Positions 15,252 through 26,064 of a stretch of DNA of 64,000 bases are shown here, piece by piece. The DNA comes from Duganella rivi. Lineage in GTDB: Bacteria > Pseudomonadota > Gammaproteobacteria > Burkholderiales > Burkholderiaceae_D. The notes beneath the pieces were generated by a model. It had not been told where the DNA came from, did no database searches, and saw nothing but the letters and a program-made list of their open reading frames with translations. Within the stretch, counting starts at the first letter, position 1. The number at the start of each line of letters is the position of its first letter. The translations under genes and the position numbers were made by a program. The DNA is taken from the NCBI RefSeq assembly GCF_009857435.1, contig NZ_WWCK01000004.1, positions 682,001 through 746,000 on the forward strand, in the 5' to 3' direction.

Positions 15252-17666
15252 GTGAGTTTGATTCAACAACGGCTGCCGCTGCGCCTGTGCGCCAGCGCGG
15301 TCAGTGTGGCGCTGGCAAGCATGGCCGCGTCCGTCAGTTACGCGCAAGAGAGCGAACAAGTGGTGGTAGTGACGGCCCAGAGCCGCAGCCAGCAAATCCA
15401 GAACGTGCCGATCGCCGTGCAGACCATGTCCGGCGCTGCGCTCAAGGACATGGGCATGGCCAGCCTGGCCGACGTCGATGCTTTCGTGCCCGGTCTGGCC
15501 ATCGACACTTCGCAATCGACCCGCCCGTCGGTCTACCTGCGCGGCGTCGGCACCCAGGACTTCGGCATCGGCACCGACTCGCCGGTCGGCATTTACAGCG
15601 ACGGCGTCTACACCGGCAAGAACGGCGGCTCGCTGCTCAACTTCAACGACGTCAAACGCATCGAAGTGCTGAAAGGCCCGCAGGGCACGCTGTTCGGCCG
15701 CAACGCCGCTGCCGGCGCGATTTCCATCGTCACCAATGAACCGATCAACCGCGTGCAGGCCAGCGGCCAAGTGCGCGTCGGCAGCCGCGGCACGCGCGAC
15801 GTCGAGCTGCTGTACAACACCCCGCTGACCGACAGCTTGTCGTTCCGTATCTCGGCCGTCAGCCAGCAGGATGACGGCTGGGCTCGCAACGCCTACAACG
15901 GCAAGCGCATGGGCGACGAAGGCGACCGCGGCTTCCGCGCCGCCGTGCGCTGGCAAGGCGAAGCAGCGTCCGCCACGCTGAGCTGGGAGCACGAAGTGAT
16001 GCGCGCCTCCGGCCCGCCGGTGTTCTCGCTGACCGGCAACAAGATCAACTACGGCGGCCCGTCGACCTGGACTGATCCTCTCAAGACCCAGCTCAACAAC
16101 GACGCCGAGCCGAATATGCAGGGCCGCACTTTCGACGGCGTCACGCTGCGCGTGGAACAGCCGCTGTCGTTCGCCACGCTGACCAGCACCACCGCCTACC
16201 GCCACTACAACGCGCAGAACTGGCAGGACAACGACGCCGGCGCGAATCCAGCCGCGGCACTGTCGACCGGCATCGTTGAAGCCAACTCGACGTGGCAGCA
16301 GGAATTCAAGCTGAGCGGCGAAACCGGCAAGCTCAACTGGATCACCGGCGTCAGCGCCTACCGCGAGCGCGCCGCTTCCGAGCAGAGCGTGACGGCCACC
16401 ACTACCTCGCTCGACACCATCATCAAGCGCTCGGCTGGCCTGGCGCCGTACTCGACGCTGACCGCGCTGGCGCAAGGCCTCGGCAAGGCCACCGGCAACA
16501 CCGCGCTGCAAGGCGTCAACCTGCTGGGCCAGTCGTGGTCGGAGTTCATGCACGACAAGGGCGAGTACCGCGCCTACGCCGTGTATGGCGACGCCATCTG
16601 GCACGTTAGCGACAAGACCAACCTGACGCTGGGCGGCCGCTACACCCACGACCAGAAATCGTTCAGCTGGTACAACCCGTCGCGCACCGCGCCGGGCCTG
16701 GATGCCACGCTGGCCGCGCTCAACGCGGGCAACTTCTTCAACTCGCTGGTGGCGGCCAAGCTGCTAACGGCAACGCAGGCGGCCACGCTCAAGGCGGTCA
16801 CGACCAGCAACATCCAGTTCACCAATCCGGGCTCGTCCAAGGCTGCCTTCAATGCCGACAAGAGCTGGAACAACTTCAGCCCGCGCGTGGTGCTGGATCA
16901 CCACTTGTCGGCTGACCACATGGGCTACCTGTCGTGGAGCAAGGGCTACCAGTCCGGCGGCTTCGATGCGGTCGGCGTCAACGGCCAGTACGACAAGGAA
17001 CTGGTGACCAATCTGGAAGCCGGCATGAAGGGCACCTTCAAGCCGATCAACCTGACCTACGGCGCGTCGGTGTTCCGCTACAAGTACACCAACCTGCAAA
17101 GCCTGACCTTGGTTCCGGCCAGCGCCACCAGCGGCATCCCGAGCTACCAGATCGTCAACAGCGACCAGGACGGCACTGGCGTTGACCTCGAGGCGCAGTG
17201 GAAGCTGAACCGCATCTGGCGCTTCAACGGTTCGCTCGAATACCTCGACCAGACCTATGCCAACTACGTCGCGCCAACCGGCGTCAACCTCGATGGCCAG
17301 GCAGCCGGCGCGCCTTACCTGAGCGCCTCGGCCGGCGTCAGCGCGCGCTGGCCGGCATGGGACGGCAATGCCGACGTCGGCCTGATGGTCGGCTACCAAG
17401 GCGAGAAGCGCTGCAACGCCGATACCCGTCAAACCGGCACCTGCCTGCAAGGCGGCGCGCTCGGCATCGGTCAGGCGCGCGAACGCGTAGACCTGCGTCT
17501 GGCCTGGTCGGCGCCGTCCAGCCGCTGGGGCATCGGCTTGGTGGTCAACAATCTGACCAACAAGCAGTACGTGTCGGTCAGCACGCTGGGTTCGGCGGTC
17601 GGCTCGCCTTACGTCTACGTCACCAAACCGCGCGTGATTGCCCTGGAGTTGCGCGCGCAGCTGTAA
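15252..17666 (+). CDS. TonB-dependent outer-membrane receptor
   Basis: 804 residues with a GTG start at 15252, eleven bases after the start of GGGAGAAG (15241). A signal peptide ends at SYAQ; a TonB-box-like VVVVTAQSR follows. The plug domain (about 50-160) contains VYLRGVGTQDFGIGTDSPVG and RIEVLKGPQGTLFGRNA. A 22-strand barrel ends in aromatic/hydrophobic ELRAQL. Closest in style to receptors of the FecA/FyuA-like superfamily used for siderophores, glycans or other large substrates. The substrate cannot be deduced. The AraC-type regulator upstream is the likely controller; the convergent downstream gene is unrelated. Confidence 0.95.
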   Translation: MSLIQQRLPLRLCASAVSVALASMAASVSYAQESEQVVVVTAQSRSQQIQNVPIAVQTMSGAALKDMGMASLADVDAFVPGLAIDTSQSTRPSVYLRGVGTQDFGIGTDSPVGIYSDGVYTGKNGGSLLNFNDVKRIEVLKGPQGTLFGRNAAAGAISIVTNEPINRVQASGQVRVGSRGTRDVELLYNTPLTDSLSFRISAVSQQDDGWARNAYNGKRMGDEGDRGFRAAVRWQGEAASATLSWEHEVMRASGPPVFSLTGNKINYGGPSTWTDPLKTQLNNDAEPNMQGRTFDGVTLRVEQPLSFATLTSTTAYRHYNAQNWQDNDAGANPAAALSTGIVEANSTWQQEFKLSGETGKLNWITGVSAYRERAASEQSVTATTTSLDTIIKRSAGLAPYSTLTALAQGLGKATGNTALQGVNLLGQSWSEFMHDKGEYRAYAVYGDAIWHVSDKTNLTLGGRYTHDQKSFSWYNPSRTAPGLDATLAALNAGNFFNSLVAAKLLTATQAATLKAVTTSNIQFTNPGSSKAAFNADKSWNNFSPRVVLDHHLSADHMGYLSWSKGYQSGGFDAVGVNGQYDKELVTNLEAGMKGTFKPINLTYGASVFRYKYTNLQSLTLVPASATSGIPSYQIVNSDQDGTGVDLEAQWKLNRIWRFNGSLEYLDQTYANYVAPTGVNLDGQAAGAPYLSASAGVSARWPAWDGNADVGLMVGYQGEKRCNADTRQTGTCLQGGALGIGQARERVDLRLAWSAPSSRWGIGLVVNNLTNKQYVSVSTLGSAVGSPYVYVTKPRVIALELRAQL

Positions 17667-17667
17667 G

Positions 17668-18870
17668 CTAGCTCAGCAACTGCGCCAGCACACCGGCCAG
17701 GCGCGCGCCGGGGTCGTAATGCGCAAACTGCTGCGCCACCCGGCCGGCCGCCGTGCGCGGCTCCGGTTCGGCCAGCAGGCGTAGCGCTGTCGCGCGCAGT
17801 TGCTCCGCCACCAGCCGATCCGAACGCAGCAATGCGCCGGCGCCGGTCTTCACGACTCCGGCCATGTTCAGGTATTGATCAAGATTGCCGGCGATGCCCA
17901 GCACCGGCACGCCGGCCGCCAGCGCTTGCTGGCTGGTCGGACTGCCGCCGTTGCAGATCACCAGCCGCGAACGCCGCGCCGCCTGCTCGCCCGGCAGGTA
18001 GCTGGCGACGTGGACATTTTCCGGCAGCAGGCCGGGATCGACGTTGCCGGCCGTCGCGGCAATCACCGTCAGCGGCAATGGCGCCAGCGCCTGCAATACC
18101 TTCGGCAGCAAAGCGCCCTGCCCTGAACTGCCCAGCGTCACGTAGACAATCTCGCGTCCAGCCGGCAGCGCATCCCACCACGGCGGCAACTCAGTGGGCG
18201 GCGACCACGTCACCGGCCCCAGGTAGGAATGCGTGATCGGCAAAGCGCGCGCCGGAAACATTTCCGGGATATCGGCGTACAGCACGTGATCGGCATCGGT
18301 GTAGATGCGCCGCAAGTCGTAGCCCAGCGACGGCAAGTGATACGCTCGCCGCACCCAGTTGAGCGGCCGGCTGTGCAGCGCAAACGCCAACGGCTGCACC
18401 AGCCTGAACAAGCGATCAGCCAGCGGAATCGGCAGCACCCGCGCCAGCGCAATCGCCGGCACCTGGTAGTGCTGGTCGACGTAGGGACTCCAGTAAGCGT
18501 TGATCAAGCCGACATACGGCACTTGCGCCAGCCGCGCGCTGACCGATAGGGACAAGCGGAAATCCCCAATCACCACATCCGGCCTTAGCGCCATCAGCAG
18601 GCGCATATCGTCATCCACGTACTGCGCCAGCGTGCGGGCGTCGTACACCGGCTTGCCGGCGGCCAGCGCTGCCAGGAAACGCGCGCTGGAAATGCTGTTC
18701 AGCGGCCAGCTGGTCACGTCACTGCCTTTGAAAAAGTGCTCGTAGCCGGGCGCGCAGGCGAAATGCACATCGTAGCGCTGCCGATCCAGCGTGCGTGCCA
18801 GCGCCAGCGGGCGGCCGACATGCGCCAGCGTGACCGCTTCCGCGACAAACAAGATTTTTTGGAGGTCCAT
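17668..18870 (-). CDS. GT1-like (UGT/MGT) glycosyltransferase
   Basis: 400 residues from the ATG at 18870; a TTG at 18885 in frame is an alternative, because the GGGAG lies only one base before the ATG. The N-terminal Rossmann half begins [20 protein letters not shown], and the C-terminal half holds the nucleotide-sugar signature [20 protein letters not shown] with GNLDQYLNM. It is a soluble inverting glycosyltransferase that probably decorates a lipid or small molecule. The stop lies one base after the stop of the convergent TonB receptor. Acceptor and donor are unknown. Confidence 0.85.
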   Translation of the reverse strand: MDLQKILFVAEAVTLAHVGRPLALARTLDRQRYDVHFACAPGYEHFFKGSDVTSWPLNSISSARFLAALAAGKPVYDARTLAQYVDDDMRLLMALRPDVVIGDFRLSLSVSARLAQVPYVGLINAYWSPYVDQHYQVPAIALARVLPIPLADRLFRLVQPLAFALHSRPLNWVRRAYHLPSLGYDLRRIYTDADHVLYADIPEMFPARALPITHSYLGPVTWSPPTELPPWWDALPAGREIVYVTLGSSGQGALLPKVLQALAPLPLTVIAATAGNVDPGLLPENVHVASYLPGEQAARRSRLVICNGGSPTSQQALAAGVPVLGIAGNLDQYLNMAGVVKTGAGALLRSDRLVAEQLRATALRLLAEPEPRTAAGRVAQQFAHYDPGARLAGVLAQLLS

Positions 18871-19002
18871 GCTCCCAGCTTGCAACGCTCAATTCCGCGT
18901 TGTTTGAGGCAGCTCAAACGTGCCTGCATTAGATGTAGATCAAGGCCGAGCTTGCCTGATGCATATATTTTTCTTATTGGCATTTACGGATGGGGCCACG
19001 CG

Positions 19003-21789
<2,787 letters not shown>

Positions 21790-21791
21790 TC

Positions 21792-23942
21792 ATGGCAACT
21801 TCCCCCAAGCGCGGCCTCGTACTGGTGGCCGACGACGATCCCACCATGCGGCTGCTGATGCTGGAAATGCTGGCCCAAGTCGGCCTCGACGCCATCGAAG
21901 CCGAGGACGGCGTCAAAGCCCTCGCCTGCTTCCAGGGCGTCACGCCCGACCTGGTGCTGCTCGATGTCGACATGCCCGGCATGGACGGCTTCAGCGTCTG
22001 CCGCGAAATCCGCAAGCTGGAAACGCAGGCCGCCGTGCCCATCATCATGGTCACCGGCGGCGATGAACTCGAATCCGTCACCCGCGCCTACGAGGCCGGC
22101 GCCACCGACTTCGTCTCCAAGCCGATCAACTGGCCCATCCTCGGCCACCGGGTGCTGTACGTGCTGCGCGCCAGCGACGCCATCAGCCGCCTGCGCATCG
22201 CCGACGCCCAGCACCGCGCCGTGCTGGCCGCCATTCCCGACACCTTCTTCCGCATGAACAAGGACGGCTACTACCTCGACTACGAACAAGGCCACGAAGC
22301 CAGCAGCGTGTTTGCCTCCGACCTGTGCGTGGGCCGCCACCTGAGCCAGGTGCTGCCGCCCGAAATTGCCGACCACATGATGGAGCAAGTGCACAGCGTG
22401 CTCGACACCCAGCACATCCGCTCGCTCGACTACGAACTGCCCCTGCCCGGCGCGGCCCCGCTGCCGGTACGCCATTTCGAAGCGCGGCTGGTCGCCACCG
22501 GGCCGGACGAAGTGCTGGGACTGGTACGCGACATCAGCGAGCGCAAGCGCAGCGAAGAACAAATCCGCCGCCTGGCCTACTGCGATTCGCTGACCGGCAT
22601 CCCCAACCGCCAGGCCTTCCTCGAAACGCTGGAGGCCGAGCTGGTGCGCTCGCGCAAGGCCAACAAGAAATTCGCGGTGCTGTTCATGGACTTGGACGCC
22701 TTCAAGCGCATCAACGACACACTGGGCCACGACGTCGGCGATCATTTGCTGATGGCCGTCTCCGAACGCCTGCGCGAAACTACGCGCCCCGGCGATCTGG
22801 TGTCGCGCACCGAAGCCGGCACCAACCTCGCGCGCTTGGGCGGCGACGAATTCACCATCCTGATTCCCGACCTGGAGCGCGTGGAAAACGCCCTTAACGT
22901 CGCACACCGCGTGAAAGAAGCCATGCGCCGGCCCTTCCTGCTCGACGCGCACGAAATCTTTGTCACCGCCAGCATCGGCATCTCGCTGTATCCCGAGGAC
23001 GGCGAGGACTGCAACTCACTGCTCAAATACGCCGACACCGCCATGTACCACGCCAAAAACTGCGGCAAGAACAACGCCAAGCTGTACAGCTCGTCGCTGA
23101 CCATGCAGATCATGAGCCACGTCAAGCTGGAAGTAGGCCTGCGTAAAGCCTTACAGAACGACGAGCTGTACCTGCTGTACCAGCCGCAGATCGACGTGCG
23201 CAGCTCGCGCATCGTCGGCTTTGAAGCCTTGGTACGCTGGCGCCATCCCGAGCGCGGCGTGATCTCGCCGACCGAGTTCATTCCGCTGGCCGAAGAGACC
23301 GGCCTGATCGTGCCGATCGGCGAGTGGGTGCTGCGCGCCGCCTGCCAGCAAGCGATGACGTGGCAAATGCCGGGCAAGCCGTCGGTGCGGGTGGCGGTCA
23401 ACCTGTCGGCCAAGCAGTTCAAGGATGAGAATTTGACGCAGAGCGTGCTGTCGGCGCTGCACGACACCGGCCTGCCGGCCGAACTGCTGGAACTGGAACT
23501 GACCGAAGGCACGCTGATGGACGACGCCCGCGCCACCATGGTCACGCTGGAGCAATTGCGCGGCATCGGCGTGTACTTGTCGATTGACGATTTCGGCACC
23601 GGCTACTCGTCGATGAACTACTTAAAACGCTTCGACGTGCGCGCGCTCAAAATCGACAAGAGCTTCATCAGCGGCCTCCCGCTCGATTCCGAGAACGCCG
23701 CCATCACCCGCGCCATCATCGCCATGGCGCACGGACTGAAAATGGCGGTGGTGGCCGAAGGCGTAGAAACCGATGCCCAATTGGTGCTGCTGGAACAATA
23801 CGGCTGCGACATGGTCCAAGGCTACTACCTGGGCCATCCCTCTCCGCCCGACTCCATCCACCGCATGCTGGCCGGACAAGCCTTACAGCACGCCGTCCTG
23901 CTTCATCGCGGCGATGGCGTCGGGGCTGTAGCCGAGGGATAG
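21792..23942 (+). CDS. receiver-PAS-GGDEF-EAL response regulator (c-di-GMP turnover)
   Basis: 716 residues. Receiver domain with acidic residues ADDDP (13-17) and D58 (LLDVDMPGMDG); a PAS-like linker (about 145-255); GGDEF at 350-354; EAL at 478-480 with DDFGTGYSSM later. Between the usual RxxD site (RPGD) and GGDEF there are several extra residues (SRTEAGTNLAR), so feedback inhibition may be altered. It lies in one operon with the hybrid kinase, suggesting that phosphorelay controls c-di-GMP level. The last 60 bases overlap the convergent CoA-transferase gene, and the C-terminus (HAVLLHRGDGVGAVAEG) may be an antisense-derived extension. Confidence 0.93.
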   Translation: MATSPKRGLVLVADDDPTMRLLMLEMLAQVGLDAIEAEDGVKALACFQGVTPDLVLLDVDMPGMDGFSVCREIRKLETQAAVPIIMVTGGDELESVTRAYEAGATDFVSKPINWPILGHRVLYVLRASDAISRLRIADAQHRAVLAAIPDTFFRMNKDGYYLDYEQGHEASSVFASDLCVGRHLSQVLPPEIADHMMEQVHSVLDTQHIRSLDYELPLPGAAPLPVRHFEARLVATGPDEVLGLVRDISERKRSEEQIRRLAYCDSLTGIPNRQAFLETLEAELVRSRKANKKFAVLFMDLDAFKRINDTLGHDVGDHLLMAVSERLRETTRPGDLVSRTEAGTNLARLGGDEFTILIPDLERVENALNVAHRVKEAMRRPFLLDAHEIFVTASIGISLYPEDGEDCNSLLKYADTAMYHAKNCGKNNAKLYSSSLTMQIMSHVKLEVGLRKALQNDELYLLYQPQIDVRSSRIVGFEALVRWRHPERGVISPTEFIPLAEETGLIVPIGEWVLRAACQQAMTWQMPGKPSVRVAVNLSAKQFKDENLTQSVLSALHDTGLPAELLELELTEGTLMDDARATMVTLEQLRGIGVYLSIDDFGTGYSSMNYLKRFDVRALKIDKSFISGLPLDSENAAITRAIIAMAHGLKMAVVAEGVETDAQLVLLEQYGCDMVQGYYLGHPSPPDSIHRMLAGQALQHAVLLHRGDGVGAVAEG

Positions 23943-25097
23943 CAAGACTTCGTCGTTGTGCTGGCCGAGGGTTGGGCCTAGCCATTTGGTGTGGCCCGGC
24001 GTGGCGGACAGTTTCGGCGAGATGGCCGGCAGCTTGACCGGCGTGCCGTCGGCGAACTGGTGCTGCTCGAACATTTCGCGGGCGAGGAATTGCGGGTCGC
24101 TCATCATGTCGCGCACCGAGTAGATTTTGCCGGCCGGGACGTCGGCCGCTTTCAGCACCTCCAGCGCGCTGGCGATGGTCTGCGTGTCGCACCACGCTTG
24201 AATCGCATCGTCGATCATTTGCGTGTGCTTGACGCGGCCGTCATTGCGCTCCAGCTCCGGGTTGCCGGCCAAATCGATGCGGCCCATGGCCAGCACCAGG
24301 CGCTTGAAGATGGCGTCGCCATTGCCGGCAATGACGATATTCTCGCCGTCCTTGGTGGTGTAGGTGTTGGACGGCACGATGCCCGGCAACGAACCGCCGG
24401 TACGCTCGCGCACCACGCCCGCGTGATCAAACTCCGGCACCAGCGATTCCATCAGGTTGAACACGGACTCGTACAGCGCCACGTCCACCATCTGGCCCTC
24501 GCCTTTCAGCTTGCCGCCAGTAGCGTCGCGGTGACGCAGTGCCATCATGGCGCCGATCACGCCGTGCAGCGCGGCCACCGAATCGCCGATCGACACGCCC
24601 ACGCGCACCGGCGGACGATCCGCGTGGCCGGAGACGTAACGCAAGCCGCCCATCGATTCGCCGATGGCGCCGAAGCCCGGCAAATCCTTCATCGGCCCGG
24701 TCTGGCCGAAGCCGGACAGCCGTACCATGATGGTCGACGGATCGACCGCCTTCAGTTGTTGGTAGCCGAGATCCCACTTTTCCAGCACGCCGGGACGGTA
24801 GTTCTCGATGATGATGTCCGCCTCCAGCGCCAGCTTGCGCGCGATTTCGCGGCCCTGCGCGTGCTTCATGTTCAGCGTCAGCGACTTCTTATTGCGCGAC
24901 TGTACCGACCACCACAGCGAGGTGCCATCCTTCAGCACGCGCCACTTGCGGATCGGATCGCCGCCGTCGGGCGACTCGATCTTGATCACTTCCGCGCCAA
25001 ACTCGGCCAGCATGCGCGCACAAAAAGGGCCCGCGATCAGCGTGCCCAGTTCCAGTACCTTGATGCCCTTCAGTGGGCCGGAAGTGTTCTTGCTCAT
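23883..25097 (-). CDS. CaiB/BaiF family CoA-transferase
   Basis: 404 residues. Family III CoA-transferase: KVLELGTLIAGPFCARMLAE at the N-terminus, and the catalytic aspartate in GVSIGDSVAALHG (D172), equivalent to Asp169 of formyl-CoA transferase. It moves CoA between carboxylic acids; the acids are unknown. The ATG at 25097 shares one base with the recR stop (TAATG), so it is translationally coupled to dnaX-ybaB-recR, a surprising partner for a metabolic enzyme. Its 3' end overlaps the convergent response-regulator gene by 60 bases. Confidence 0.93.
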   Translation of the reverse strand: MSKNTSGPLKGIKVLELGTLIAGPFCARMLAEFGAEVIKIESPDGGDPIRKWRVLKDGTSLWWSVQSRNKKSLTLNMKHAQGREIARKLALEADIIIENYRPGVLEKWDLGYQQLKAVDPSTIMVRLSGFGQTGPMKDLPGFGAIGESMGGLRYVSGHADRPPVRVGVSIGDSVAALHGVIGAMMALRHRDATGGKLKGEGQMVDVALYESVFNLMESLVPEFDHAGVVRERTGGSLPGIVPSNTYTTKDGENIVIAGNGDAIFKRLVLAMGRIDLAGNPELERNDGRVKHTQMIDDAIQAWCDTQTIASALEVLKAADVPAGKIYSVRDMMSDPQFLAREMFEQHQFADGTPVKLPAISPKLSATPGHTKWLGPTLGQHNDEVLLSLGYSPDAIAAMKQDGVL

Positions 25098-25687
25098 TAA
25101 GTCGCCCTTCGATCCAGCATGGCGCGGGCGATGGTGCCCGCGTCGACGTATTCGAGTTCGCCACCAACCGGCACGCCACGCGCCAGACGGCTCACGCGCA
25201 GGCCGCGCGCCTTCAGCATTTCTGAGATGTAGTGGGCCGTGGCCTCGCCCTCGTTGGTGAAATTGGTCGCCAGCACCACCTCGGTGACCAAGCCATCGGC
25301 AGCGCGCGCCACCAGTTTTTCGAGATGGATGTCTTTGGGGCCGATGCCGTCCAGCGGCGACAGCCGGCCCATCAGCACGAAGTACAGGCCTTTGTAGGTC
25401 AGGGTCTGCTCGATCATCAACTGATCGGCAGGCGTCTCGACCACGCACAGCAGGCGGCGGTCGCGCGACTCGTCGTTGCAGGTGTCGCAGACGTCTTCTT
25501 CGGTGAAGGTATTGCACAGCGCGCAGTGGTGCACGGCGTTGACCGCCTGATGCAGCGCGCGCGACAGCATGTCCGCGCCTTCGCGGTCATGCTGTAGCAG
25601 GTGGAACGCCATGCGCTGCGCCGACTTGGGGCCGACGCCGGGCAAGCGGCGCAGGGCTTCGGTCAGGAATTCCAGCGACTTGGACAT
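25097..25687 (-). CDS. recR: recombination mediator RecR
   Basis: 196 residues, the usual RecR length. Helix-hairpin-helix ([18 protein letters not shown]), C4 zinc finger ([16 protein letters not shown], about 55-70) and a Toprim domain ([23 protein letters not shown]). With RecF/RecO it loads RecA at gaps. Part of the conserved dnaX-ybaB-recR order, 6 bases after ybaB. Confidence 0.98.
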   Translation of the reverse strand: MSKSLEFLTEALRRLPGVGPKSAQRMAFHLLQHDREGADMLSRALHQAVNAVHHCALCNTFTEEDVCDTCNDESRDRRLLCVVETPADQLMIEQTLTYKGLYFVLMGRLSPLDGIGPKDIHLEKLVARAADGLVTEVVLATNFTNEGEATAHYISEMLKARGLRVSRLARGVPVGGELEYVDAGTIARAMLDRRAT

Positions 25688-25693
25688 AGTTCC

Positions 25694-26020
25694 TTAGAAA
25701 GGCATCTTGAAGCCGGCCGGCAAATTCATGCCGGCGGTCAGGCCGCCCATTTTCTCGGCGGCGGTGGCTTCGGCCTTGCGCACGGCGTCGTTGAAGGCGG
25801 CGGCGACCAGGTCTTCCAGCATATCCTTGTCGTCAGCCAGCAGCGATGGGTCGATCGACACGCGCTTCACATCGTTCTTGCAGGTCATGACAATCTTGAC
25901 CAGGCCGGCGCCCGATTGGCCTTCGACTTCGATCAGGGCCAGCGATTCCTGCGCCTTCTTCATATTGTCTTGCATTGCCTGCGCTTGTTTCATCAGGCCG
26001 GCCAGTTGGTTCTTCATCAT
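25694..26020 (-). CDS. ybaB: YbaB/EbfC nucleoid-associated protein
   Basis: 108 residues: [20 protein letters not shown]... with the family pattern [15 protein letters not shown] and a C-terminus rich in Gly/Met/Pro. A dimeric tweezer-like DNA-binding protein. Two adjacent ATG codons (26020, 26017) follow GGAG; either could start. It lies between dnaX and recR as in most proteobacteria. Confidence 0.97.
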   Translation of the reverse strand: MMKNQLAGLMKQAQAMQDNMKKAQESLALIEVEGQSGAGLVKIVMTCKNDVKRVSIDPSLLADDKDMLEDLVAAAFNDAVRKAEATAAEKMGGLTAGMNLPAGFKMPF

Positions 26021-26064
26021 GGTGGAGTTCTCCGTGTTGCGGTAAGTTGTAGTTTAAAGGGCGA

